This document shows, piece by piece, positions 18,562-26,441 of a stretch of 64,000 bases of DNA. The notes below the pieces were generated by a model. That model saw only the letters and a program-made list of their open reading frames with translations. It made no database searches and was not told where the DNA came from. Positions within the stretch are counted from its first letter, which is position 1. The number at the start of each line of letters is the position of its first letter. The position numbers were made by a program, and so were the translations under genes. Source of the DNA: Allobosea psychrotolerans (GTDB lineage Bacteria; Pseudomonadota; Alphaproteobacteria; Rhizobiales; Beijerinckiaceae); NCBI RefSeq assembly GCF_002917105.1, contig NZ_PQFZ01000007.1, positions 222,098 through 286,097 on the forward strand, in the 5' to 3' direction.

Positions 18562-19424
18562 TGGACAGCACCCTTCCGCCCCCGTCCATGCGCGCGAGCA
18601 ACGATCCGCTCGCCATGCTTGCCGGCGCGCTCAACCCGCAGGCCAGCTTCCGCTTCGAGACCGGAGCGACCACCCATGTCGGCAAGGTGCGCAGCGAGAA
18701 CGAGGACAGCTACATCGTTCACGCTGACGCCGGCCTCTGGTGCGTCGCCGACGGCATGGGCGGATATGAGGCCGGCAAGCTCGCCTCCTCCACCGTCGTC
18801 GAGGCGCTGCGCACGATCGGCCAGGCGGCCTCCGCGGCGGATCTTCTCGCGCGGTTCCAGGACCGGGTGCTGCAGGCCAATACCGGCCTGCGCAAGGCGG
18901 GCGCGGAACGTGGTCTTGCCACCTTCGGCACCACCGTCGTCGCGCTCCTGATCTATGAGCGCTTCTTCGCCTGCTGCTGGGCCGGCGACAGCCGGACCTA
19001 CCGCGTCAGCCAAGGCCGGCTGTCGCAGATCTCGCGCGACCATACCGAGGTGCAGGATCTCGTCGACCAGGGACAATTGACCCCGGAGGAGGCCAAGCGC
19101 TGGCCGGGGCGCAACATCATCACGCGCGCCATCGGCGTGAACGACCTGCCCGATCTCGACCTGATTCAAGGCGCGGTGGAAGAGGGGGACGTTTTCGTGC
19201 TATGCAGCGATGGCCTGACCGGCCATGTCTCGGATACCGAGATCCTGGCCGGCGTGGCCGGGCGCGCGCCGCAGGCGGCCTGCGACCATCTGGTCGAGCT
19301 CACTCTTGCGCGCGGCGCGAGCGACAACGTCACGGTGATCGTCGTGGCATGCGAGCCGAAGGGCGCGGACGCGCCAGTCCCACCCTCGCCGGCCAGAAGC
19401 GACGCCGACGGGCGTGAGGCCTGA
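18561..19424 (+). CDS. pppA: PP2C-type serine/threonine phosphatase PppA
   Basis: 287 residues. Core PP2C motifs are present in order: RSENEDSYI, CVADGMGGYEAG (metal-binding Asp and Gly), CCWAGDSRTYRV, SDGLTGHV and GASDNVTVIVV. Cytosolic. In T6SS loci PppA removes the phosphate placed by PpkA and so resets or redirects the machine. The start codon overlaps the tagF stop. About 100 bases separate it from ppkA. A Gly/Pro/Asp tail of about 20 residues follows the catalytic domain and has no evident role. Confidence 0.94.
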   Translation: MDSTLPPPSMRASNDPLAMLAGALNPQASFRFETGATTHVGKVRSENEDSYIVHADAGLWCVADGMGGYEAGKLASSTVVEALRTIGQAASAADLLARFQDRVLQANTGLRKAGAERGLATFGTTVVALLIYERFFACCWAGDSRTYRVSQGRLSQISRDHTEVQDLVDQGQLTPEEAKRWPGRNIITRAIGVNDLPDLDLIQGAVEEGDVFVLCSDGLTGHVSDTEILAGVAGRAPQAACDHLVELTLARGASDNVTVIVVACEPKGADAPVPPSPARSDADGREA

Positions 19425-19526
19425 AGCGATGCGGCGGCATGAAACAGGGATGACGGAAATGCGGCGGCGTCGCCGCCGTCTTGTCCGCGCCCTGTCGGCC
19501 GCCAGCTCCGGCGAAGGCCGCGTGCC

Positions 19527-22500
19527 ATGAGCGACAACGGCGCCACCGTCATCATTCCCCGCGCCCGCGTCGCAGTCGGTACGACGCTGAACGGCATCTA
19601 TCGGATCGACCACCCCATCGCCGCCGGCGGCATGGGCGAGATCTACAAGGGCTACGCCATCCAGACCGGCGATGCGGTCGCGATCAAGATGATCCGCTCC
19701 GATCTCGCCGAGAACGAGAGCGCGCTCGCTTTGTTCCGCAAGGAAGCGTCCTCGCTGCACAACCTGCAGCACGAGGCGATCGTGCGCTATTACCTGTTCT
19801 CGATCGACCCGCAGCTCGGCCGCGCCTATCTCGCGATGGAGTTCGTCGACGGCACCTCGCTGAAGGACCATCTCGTCCGCGGACCGCTGTCCTTCGAGGA
19901 CACCTGCATCCTGCAGCAGCGCATCGCCTCGGGGCTGCATTCGGCCCACAAGCTCGGCATCATCCATCGCGACGTCGCCCCCGACAACGTCATCCTGCCC
20001 GGGGCCGACGTGGCCTTGGCCAAGATTCTCGATTTCGGCATCGCGCGTTCGACGCGGGCCGGCGAGCAGACGATCATCGGCAGCGGCTTCGCCGGCAAGT
20101 ACAACTATGTCTCGCCGGAGCAGCTCGGCCTGTTCGGCGGCGACGTCACCCCGAAATCGGACATCTACAGCTTCGGCCTGGTCCTGGCGGAGTGCCTTCA
20201 GGGCCGCCCCATCGACATGAACGGCTCGCAGGTCGAGGTCATCGACAAACGCCGTGTCGTGCCCGATCTGTCGAAGATCGATCCGCGCTTCCGGCCGCTG
20301 CTCGAAAAGATGCTGCAGCCCCTGCCGGAGAACCGCCCGGCGACGATGGCGGAGGTCGCGGCCTGGCAGCCTGCCGTCGGCAAGCCGGCCAAAGCGACGA
20401 CGACGACAGGCGCCAGCAGCGGCAAGACGGGCATGGCGATCGCGGCCGGCCTGGGCGCCGTCGCGCTGCTCGGCGGTGGGCTTTATTTCGGCGCCGACCT
20501 GCTGAAGGGCGGCGGCACCCCGGCCCAGATCGCCAGCACCAGCCCGGCGCGCCTGGCCGATGAGGAGGCCCTTGCCGCCCAGGCCGCGCGCCGCGCCAGC
20601 GAGGATGCGCGCGCCCGGCAGAGCCAGGAGCGCGCCGAGCAGGAGCAGCGCGCGGCGCAGGAACGCGCCCTGCAGGAGAAAGCCGCGAGCGAGAAGCTGG
20701 CGCGCGAGCGCGAACTCGAAGAGACGCGCCGCCAGGTCGAGGCCAAGGCTGCCGACGACGCCCGCAGACTGGCGGAAGCCAGGGCGGCCGAGGAGGCGCG
20801 CCGGGTCGCTGAGGCCAAAGCCGCCGAAGAGCGCCGTGTCGCGGAGGCCAAAGCCGCTGACGATGCGCGCAAGCTCGCAGAGGCGAAGGCGGCCGAAGAT
20901 GCGCGCCGTGCGGCGGAAGCCAAAGCCGCAGAAGAGCGACGCGTCGCGGAGGCCAAAGCCGCTGACGATGCGCGCAAGTTCGCCGAGGCGAAGGCGGCTG
21001 AAGACGCGCGTCGTGCGGCGGAAGCGAAGGCAGCAGAAGAGCGACGCGTCGCGGAGGCCAAAGCCGCTGACGATGCGCGCAAGCTCGCAGAGGCGAAGGC
21101 AGCCGACGACGCGCGCCGCGCGGCGGAAGCGAAAGCCGCCGAGGAGGCCCGCAAGCTGGCGGAGGCCAAAGCCGCGGAAGAGCGCCGGATCGCCGCCGAA
21201 GCGAGAGCGGCCGAGGATGCGCGCAAGCTCGCTGAAGCCAAGACCGCCGACGAGGTGCGCCGCCTGACCGAAGCGAAGGCGGCCGAGGATCGCAGGCTCG
21301 CAGCCGAAGCCAAGGTCGCGGAAGCCAAGGCCGCCGAGGAGGCGCGCCGCACCGCCGAGGCCAAGGCCGCCGAGGACCGTCGGATCGCAGCGGAAGCGAA
21401 AGCGGCCGAGGATGCCCGCAAGCTCGCCGAGGCCATGGCTGCCGAGGAGGCGCGCAAGCAGGCCCTCGCCAAGGCAGCCGAGGACAAGCGCCTCGCGGCG
21501 GAGGCGAAGGCGGCGGAGAACGCCCGCAAGCTCGCTGAGGCCAAGGCTGAGGAGGAGACCCGCAAGCTGGCCCTCGCCAAGGCAGCTGAAGACAAGCGCC
21601 TCGCGGCTGAAGCGAAAGCGGCGGAGAATGCCCGCAAGCTCGCCGAGGCCAAGGCCGAAGAGGAGACCCGCAAGCAGGCTCTCGCCAAGGCGGCCGAGGA
21701 ACGCCGCCTCGCCGCTGAAGCGAAAGCGGCGGAGAACGCCCGCAAGCTCGCCGAGGCCAAGGCCGAGGAAGACGCGCGCAAGCAGGCCCAGGCCGCCAAG
21801 CTCGCAGAGGAGCGCCGGCAGGCGGCCGAGGCCAAGGCGGCAGAGGAAGCCCGCAAGATCGCCGAGGCGAAGGCTGCCGAGGAGATGCGCAAGCAGGCCC
21901 AGGCGAAGGCGATCGAGGACAAGCGCCTCGCCGCCGAAGCCAAGGCGGCCGAAGATGCGCGCAAACTCGCGGAGGCCAAAGCCGCGGAAGAGGCGCGCAA
22001 ACAGGCCGAGCTTCAGGCCGCCGAGGCCCGCCGCCTCGCCGAGGAGCAAAGCGCCAGGGCGGCTGCCGACGCGGAGGCCAACCGTGTCGCCGCCTTACGC
22101 GCCGAAGAGGAGGCGAAGCGCAAGATCGACGGCGCAACCGCGGAAACACGGGCCACCGCAGAGGATGCGCAGATCACCGAGCGCCAGCGCATTGCGCTTG
22201 AACAGGCGCAGGCGCGCTGGCTGACGGAAGAGGCCGAGGCCATGCGCCGCGCCGGGGTGACCGCGCCGCGCCAATCCATCGAAGAGATCGAGCAGCGCAA
22301 CGCCGCCGCCCAGGATCAGGGCGTGCGGGTTGCCCTGGCAGATCCCACCCTGCTCGCCCCCAAGCCATTGGCCGACCCGCGACCACCACGCCCGGTTCCG
22401 ACCGACCCTGCAGCGCTGACGCGCGAAACGCAGGAGGAATTGACGCGGATCGGCTGCTATGCCGGCCGGATCAGCGGCAATCTCAATGTCGCGACCCGCG

Positions 22501-22814
22501 AAGCGCTGCGCATCTACCGCCAGCGCATCGGCGCGGCCCCCGAGCCGGCCGCGATCACGCCCGAGCAACTGCTCGAACTGCGCGAGCGGCCTGCCCCGAC
22601 CTGCCCCCCGACGAATGTCGCCCCTGCGCCGGGCAAGCGGGCCCCTGCCCTGGTGCGTCGCCCGCCGCGCACCGAACCGGTGCAGCGCGCCCAGCAACCC
22701 CAGCGCGAGCGCGCCGCCGAAAGCAAGCCGGCTCGGGCCGCGCCGGCCGCCGCAGCGGCGCCCGCGGCAGCCGCGCCGAGGCGCGTCACGCCAGGTCTCG
22801 GATTGGGATTCTAG
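19527..22814 (+). CDS. ppkA: Transmembrane Ser/Thr kinase PpkA with long coiled-coil repeats and a C-terminal peptidoglycan-binding-like motif
   Basis: 1095 residues. A eukaryotic-type kinase domain covers about 20-285: glycine loop GGMGEIYKG, catalytic Lys54 in VAIK, HRD Asp149 (IIHRDVAPDNV) and DFG Asp169, so it should be active. One membrane helix (about 303-325) leads to an extracytoplasmic region. From about 340 to 870 it is an Ala/Glu/Lys/Arg heptad-like repeat (AEAKAAEDARKLAEAKAAEE style). The end (about 955-1000) has TQEELTRIGCYAGRISGN...REALRIYRQRIG, which resembles the short peptidoglycan-binding-like motif common at the end of alphaproteobacterial proteins. The kinase probably phosphorylates TssL or TagH on threonine. 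Its stop codon lies inside a palindromic repeat. Confidence 0.92.
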   Translation: MSDNGATVIIPRARVAVGTTLNGIYRIDHPIAAGGMGEIYKGYAIQTGDAVAIKMIRSDLAENESALALFRKEASSLHNLQHEAIVRYYLFSIDPQLGRAYLAMEFVDGTSLKDHLVRGPLSFEDTCILQQRIASGLHSAHKLGIIHRDVAPDNVILPGADVALAKILDFGIARSTRAGEQTIIGSGFAGKYNYVSPEQLGLFGGDVTPKSDIYSFGLVLAECLQGRPIDMNGSQVEVIDKRRVVPDLSKIDPRFRPLLEKMLQPLPENRPATMAEVAAWQPAVGKPAKATTTTGASSGKTGMAIAAGLGAVALLGGGLYFGADLLKGGGTPAQIASTSPARLADEEALAAQAARRASEDARARQSQERAEQEQRAAQERALQEKAASEKLARERELEETRRQVEAKAADDARRLAEARAAEEARRVAEAKAAEERRVAEAKAADDARKLAEAKAAEDARRAAEAKAAEERRVAEAKAADDARKFAEAKAAEDARRAAEAKAAEERRVAEAKAADDARKLAEAKAADDARRAAEAKAAEEARKLAEAKAAEERRIAAEARAAEDARKLAEAKTADEVRRLTEAKAAEDRRLAAEAKVAEAKAAEEARRTAEAKAAEDRRIAAEAKAAEDARKLAEAMAAEEARKQALAKAAEDKRLAAEAKAAENARKLAEAKAEEETRKLALAKAAEDKRLAAEAKAAENARKLAEAKAEEETRKQALAKAAEERRLAAEAKAAENARKLAEAKAEEDARKQAQAAKLAEERRQAAEAKAAEEARKIAEAKAAEEMRKQAQAKAIEDKRLAAEAKAAEDARKLAEAKAAEEARKQAELQAAEARRLAEEQSARAAADAEANRVAALRAEEEAKRKIDGATAETRATAEDAQITERQRIALEQAQARWLTEEAEAMRRAGVTAPRQSIEEIEQRNAAAQDQGVRVALADPTLLAPKPLADPRPPRPVPTDPAALTRETQEELTRIGCYAGRISGNLNVATREALRIYRQRIGAAPEPAAITPEQLLELRERPAPTCPPTNVAPAPGKRAPALVRRPPRTEPVQRAQQPQRERAAESKPARAAPAAAAAPAAAAPRRVTPGLGLGF
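20839..21155 (+). repeat. 105-bp in-frame tandem repeat inside ppkA
   Basis: Near-identical units start at 20841, 20946 and 21051 with GCGGAGGCCAAAGCCGCTGA, exactly 105 bases (35 codons) apart. They encode the first part of the coiled-coil stalk. Differences are mainly silent changes. The spacing points to recent duplication, by slippage or unequal crossover, in the gene. Confidence 0.85.
21489..21812 (+). repeat. 108-bp in-frame tandem repeat inside ppkA
   Basis: Three units of 36 codons start at 21489, 21597 and 21705, each beginning CGCCTCGC and encoding RLAAEAKAAENARKLAEAKA. The unit differs from the 105-bp set upstream by one codon of period, so the stalk grew by at least two separate duplication events. 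Confidence 0.85.
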
Positions 22815-22853
22815 GGCATTTCCGCGTTTCTCCGAATCGCAGAAATGCCCTAG
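22811..22853. repeat. Palindromic element (GGGCATTTC type) over the ppkA stop codon, possible terminator
   Basis: Perfect 12-bp arms CTAGGGCATTTC (22811-22822) and GAAATGCCCTAG (22842-22853) with a 19-base loop. The TAG stop of ppkA (22812-22814) is part of the left arm. The RNA would form a strong hairpin at the end of the first T6SS unit. There is no U-tract directly after it. Confidence 0.65.
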
Positions 22854-22859
22854 CTTCCT

Positions 22860-22916
22860 GTTTTAACGCGCTTTCTTCACGCGAACCGGTGTCCACTTCG
22901 CTCGAAAACGCTCTAG
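22860..22916 (-). repeat. Interspersed repeat R1, copy b
   Basis: Reverse orientation to copy a: from GTTTTAACGCG through CACGCGAACCGGTGTCCACT to TCGAAAACGCTCTAG. It lies directly after the palindromic element at the end of ppkA. Confidence 0.8.
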
Positions 22917-22940
22917 GTTGCTCTCGGCTCGGAAGCGCGT

Positions 22941-22980
22941 CGTCATCCCGGCGGAAGCGAAGCGCTGCTCCGGGATGACG
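22941..22980. repeat. R4-type palindrome
   Basis: Perfect 11-bp arms CGTCATCCCGG (22941-22951) and CCGGGATGACG (22970-22980), with an inner GCGAAGCGC segment. The same arm motif bounds the larger element at 37221-37335. Confidence 0.7.
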
Positions 22981-23143
22981 GCGTGTCTCCAAGCGTGAGC
23001 GGTCAGCTTTGAGATTTCGTTCGGTCCGCACAGGCGCCGGACCAGACAATGTGCACAACACCCACCGCCCGAACGCAATCGAGCGACGCAAGTCTTGCGT
23101 CGCTCGGGTCATTCGCTTGGCGATGGCGTCCGTCGTGGGCCGT

Positions 23144-23485
23144 TCAGTAGACCGTGCCGATCCAGATGAGGCTAGGCCGCGCGGAGAATGAGGTGTAGCC
23201 CTCGGCACGGCGCGGCGGGCGGGCCGGCTCGGCATAAGCCACGCGCTGCAGCGCCGGAGCGGTACGTACCGGTTTGACCGAGGCCACGCGCACGCTCCGG
23301 GGGCGCGTCGCCGCGTTACGCACAGGCGGCAGCGGCGCTATCACCAGATGCGGCTCGTCTTGCGCTTCCGCGACCAGAAAGGCGCCGGGAACGATCACGT
23401 CCTGTGCCAATGCAGGCGTGAGCCCGATGAGTGCGAGCGCCGTTCCGAAAGCCATGGATCGCGCAGTCGAAAGGCCGAAGATCAT
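23144..23485 (-). CDS. Small secreted protein of unknown function
   Basis: 113 residues. The N-terminus (MIFGLSTARSMAFGTALALIGLTPALA) is a convincing Sec signal peptide with cleavage after ALA around residue 27. The rest is basic, Pro/Arg/Val-rich and probably disordered, with no Cys and no recognisable domain. It follows the VgrG-linked gene on the same strand but 175 bases further on, so it may have its own promoter. Coding status is supported by the signal peptide and codon pattern only. Confidence 0.55.
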   Translation of the reverse strand: MIFGLSTARSMAFGTALALIGLTPALAQDVIVPGAFLVAEAQDEPHLVIAPLPPVRNAATRPRSVRVASVKPVRTAPALQRVAYAEPARPPRRAEGYTSFSARPSLIWIGTVY

Positions 23486-23660
23486 CGCCTAGCTCCATTC
23501 TGCATCAGGGCACCATATCATGATTGTGCCAATGCGCCAACATCCGCAAGGTTCCACGAAACCGGTGAAGAATGTCCGAATCCTATCGGAACAACCGGAT
23601 CCAACCCCGATTCAGGTCATTTCTGGCATTCTCCCCGCCCCGCCGTGACCTCGTCCCGCC

Positions 23661-24224
23661 TCAGCTCGGGCGGCGCTGCAGGAGCTTCAAGCCATGGTCG
23701 ATGCAGGTCGTCAGCCTGGCGCGGCGCTCCTGAGTCGCGTTACGGGCCAGGGCGATCAGGACTGCCGCGCGGATCGCCTTGGCCGTCAGATGCGGCGGGG
23801 CCATCACCGGAGCGTGAGGATTGTCGGCCATATCGCCGCCGGACCAGGCCGCGCCCAGCGCAAGCCAGGTACTGGCGTCGGCGCGCTGGCTCGCAAAGCC
23901 GATGCGCAAAGCTTCGATCCGGCGCGACTGCTGCGGATCCTTGACCCAGAGTTCGGCCGCCTGGAAAGCGCGGTTCTGCTCGATCTGCTGGCGCTCGCGT
24001 TCATCGGCGAGCCCGCGCACGCAGGAGCAGCCCCACCAGACCGCCTCCCGCCTCGGCAGGAGATAGGCGCAGAAGCTGATCGCGTCCTCCGGCGTCTTGC
24101 TGTCGATCAGCCCGACGAGGAAATCGCGCGGGGCGGCATCGCTGGGGGCAGCCTCGATATCCTCTCCCGCAGTCGGAAAGGCCTCGAAGACATCGCGCGC
24201 GGTGAGAAAGCGGTCTTGGCGCAT
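23661..24224 (-). CDS. VgrG-linked protein of unknown function (DUF6931-like)
   Basis: 187 residues, no signal peptide, no membrane helix. It starts 4 bases after the vgrG stop on the same strand, so the two are co-transcribed. Features include DVFEAFPTAGEDI at the N-terminus, then PEDAISFCAYLLPRREAVWWGCSCVRG around 60-88 and a C-terminal all-helical part. From memory this matches the family named DUF6931, which often sits beside VgrG or other T6SS spike genes. A role as adaptor, loading factor or cargo of the spike is inferred from position. No catalytic motif is visible. Confidence 0.7.
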   Translation of the reverse strand: MRQDRFLTARDVFEAFPTAGEDIEAAPSDAAPRDFLVGLIDSKTPEDAISFCAYLLPRREAVWWGCSCVRGLADERERQQIEQNRAFQAAELWVKDPQQSRRIEALRIGFASQRADASTWLALGAAWSGGDMADNPHAPVMAPPHLTAKAIRAAVLIALARNATQERRARLTTCIDHGLKLLQRRPS

Positions 24225-24228
24225 GGCG

Positions 24229-26112
24229 TCAGTTGATCTTCACCATGCCGCCCGTGATCGTCAGGGTCGCGTGCCCCTTGAGCTGCGTCGTCGTACCCGA
24301 CATGTCGAGATCCGCCGAAGCCTCGACCTTGATGTTGAGCGATTTCAAGGTGATGCTCTCCTGGTCCATCACAATCGTCGAACCGCCCACCTTGAGCGTG
24401 ATCTTCTGGCCCGCCTTGATCAGGATTTCCTGGCTGACGTCGACAACCTGGTTGCCGGTCTCGACCTTGAGGTTGTCGTCGCCCTTCTTCAGGGTGATGT
24501 TGCGCGAGGCCTCGCCCTTCTCGCTTGAAAAATCCTCGCCGATATTGCGGGTCTCGGTGTCCCGGATCAGCGTGTCGAGAAACTTCTCGGCGCGGAACTC
24601 GACCTTCTCGGCCTTCCTGGTGTCGTCGAAGGTCAGCTGGTTGTAGCCATTGCTGCCGGTCGTCGTGTCCGATTTGATGCCGTTGATATTCTTGCTCGCC
24701 TTGGTGCCGAACGGCATCTTGTGCTTGCCGTTATAGACTGTGCCGACCACCAGCGGGCGGTCGATGTCGCCCTCCAGGAATTCGACGATCACCTCCTGGT
24801 CGATGCGCGGGATGAAGGAACCGCCCCAGGAATCCCCGGCCCAGACCTGCGCGACGCGGACCCGGTAGAGATGCTCGTCATCGCGATCCCAATGGAACTT
24901 TACGAGGATGCGGCCCTGATCGTCGACGTCGATCTCCTCGCCCTTCTCGCCGACGACGCGGGCCGTCTGCGGGCCAAAGATCGTCGGCTTGTCCGTGAGC
25001 TGCGGCGGCTTGAACGGCCGGTCGGCGAGCTGGAACTCGTATTGCCCGGAATACTCGTGCCCCCCGCCATCCGCGCCGGAGCGATAGGATTGCAGCGAGA
25101 CGAAGGAATGCGTCGCCCTGACGACGAGGAACTGCTTGTTCTCGCTGTCGGCGCTATGGCGCTGCAGCGTGGTCAAGCCGCCGGGATAGAGCGTCGCGGC
25201 ATCGCCCGAGGCGATCCGGCGCCGGTCCGAAGCCTGCTCCGATTCGAGCCTGACCTTGGCCAGCGTCTTGCCGTCGCCATTCTCCAGGTAGCGGCCGGGA
25301 TAGTCGTAAACCTCCAGCGTGGAATGCTGATAGGATTCCGAGGTCTGCTCCTCCGCCTGCATGTCGGCGTCGGGCTTCTCGTAATTATAGTCGCGGAAGG
25401 TGATCTTGCCGGTGCGGAAACGGCGCTCGACCATCCAATGCTCGAGATGCTCGACCTCGCGCCGGTTATTGGTATCCAGCGGCAGGAATGGAATGGTTTC
25501 GGTGCCCTGGATCGGCTTGTGCGATGAGGCCTGGTCGGCCAGCACCAGGCGATGCGTCCCGGCCTCATGCTCGAAGTAGTAGCAGATGCCGTACTCCTCC
25601 ATCAGCCTGCTGACGAAGGCGAGGTTCGTTTCCCGGTACTGAACGCAATATTCGAGTTGCGGATAGGATTTGATGTCGAGCCTGAGCTCGCCGAGCTGCC
25701 CGTCGCGCAGGACCTTCTCGATGATCTTGTCGACCGTCTGGTTGTGGAAGATCTTGCAGTTGGCGGTCTGCCCCAGCAGCCAGAGCCAGGGCCGCAACGT
25801 CAGGCGATAGAGGTAGAAATCCTCCTCCATGCCGAGCCACTGCGCCTCGACGAGGACACCGCTGAAGTAGCGCTTCTTCCTGCGGGCGACGACAGTGCCT
25901 TCGTATTCGACGACATTGATCTCAAGATGGCATTGCTGGCCGAGCGCGGCGTCGAAATCCAGATTGTCCTTCGCGCTCAAGGCCTCGATGCGGTATTCGA
26001 ACAGTTCGCTCAGGCCTTCATTGGCATCGAGCCGCCGGAAGGCCAGAACGTCGCCGCCGAACGGCGTCTTCAGGATCGCGGGTCGGTTGGCCTGACTAAG
26101 TTCTCGGCTCAT
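24229..26112 (-). CDS. vgrG: T6SS spike protein VgrG
   Basis: 627 residues from ATG at 26112 (MSRELSQANRPAIL); longer in-frame starts add non-family sequence. The gp27-like part covers about 1-370 (RRLDANEGLSELFEYRIEAL near the start). The gp5 OB-fold follows (RVRVAQVWAGDSWGGSFIPR, QEVIVEFLEGDIDRPLVVGTVYN), then the needle beta-helix of short repeats ending GHATLTITGGMVKIN. There is no C-terminal toxic extension, so this is a structural spike needing separate cargo. The downstream DUF6931-like gene is 4 bases away. Transcribed opposite to tssA from a shared 329-base gap. Confidence 0.95.
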   Translation of the reverse strand: MSRELSQANRPAILKTPFGGDVLAFRRLDANEGLSELFEYRIEALSAKDNLDFDAALGQQCHLEINVVEYEGTVVARRKKRYFSGVLVEAQWLGMEEDFYLYRLTLRPWLWLLGQTANCKIFHNQTVDKIIEKVLRDGQLGELRLDIKSYPQLEYCVQYRETNLAFVSRLMEEYGICYYFEHEAGTHRLVLADQASSHKPIQGTETIPFLPLDTNNRREVEHLEHWMVERRFRTGKITFRDYNYEKPDADMQAEEQTSESYQHSTLEVYDYPGRYLENGDGKTLAKVRLESEQASDRRRIASGDAATLYPGGLTTLQRHSADSENKQFLVVRATHSFVSLQSYRSGADGGGHEYSGQYEFQLADRPFKPPQLTDKPTIFGPQTARVVGEKGEEIDVDDQGRILVKFHWDRDDEHLYRVRVAQVWAGDSWGGSFIPRIDQEVIVEFLEGDIDRPLVVGTVYNGKHKMPFGTKASKNINGIKSDTTTGSNGYNQLTFDDTRKAEKVEFRAEKFLDTLIRDTETRNIGEDFSSEKGEASRNITLKKGDDNLKVETGNQVVDVSQEILIKAGQKITLKVGGSTIVMDQESITLKSLNIKVEASADLDMSGTTTQLKGHATLTITGGMVKIN

Positions 26113-26441
26113 GTCGGCTCGCATGTCCAATATGGCGGTCGCTAACCGGGCGAAACCTATAGTCCGCCGGCATGCCGGTCTAGCACAGAGACCGGCTGAC
26201 CAAAAGCAAGCCGACATTTCCGCCAATTCAACCGGTACGGTACCGCAATTCAGCCTGGTTCTTAGCCGGAGCGCGATTGATCTCGATCCACCATAACGCC
26301 AGGCGATCATTGTAAGATCACCCAGCACATGGGAAACAGGGCGTTCATGGACGCCTTGTCACATATCGACGCTACGGCATGATCAAGAACGCCGGCACGG
26401 CAGGGATGCGGGATGAGGGACATGGATCGGGGGACATCGAG
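26113..26441. promoter_or_regulatory. Divergent intergenic region between vgrG and tssA
   Basis: 329 bases with no supported gene, less GC-rich than its flanks. It must hold promoters for vgrG (reverse) and tssA (forward). I can see a short palindrome (CGGTACCG near 26235) and a GATC-bounded repeat near 26308-26322, but no promoter or sigma-54 site that meets consensus. The ribosome site of tssA is weak (GGGGGACATCGAG). Confidence 0.5.

Larger units (their letters stand above)
22815..23143. other. 329-base intergenic region made mostly of repeats
   Basis: Holds, in order, the right arm of the GGGCATTTC palindrome, an R1 repeat, an R4 hairpin (22941-22980), and about 160 bases with no recognisable feature up to the end of the reverse small secreted gene. 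I see no coding sequence I would support. Confidence 0.6.

Noticed and set aside
20839..21812. Regular repeats that could suggest a CRISPR array
   Set aside because: Units are 105 and 108 bp, contiguous without unique spacers, and code in frame for a coiled coil.
19200..22049. Reverse open frame of 949 codons with Leu/Gly/Arg repeats over ppkA
   Set aside because: Its repetitive text is the mirror image of the coiled-coil repeats in ppkA; the kinase motifs prove the forward frame.
23348..23944. Forward open frame of 198 codons between the small secreted gene and the VgrG-linked gene
   Set aside because: It overlaps two better-supported reverse genes, has no ribosome site, and resembles no family.
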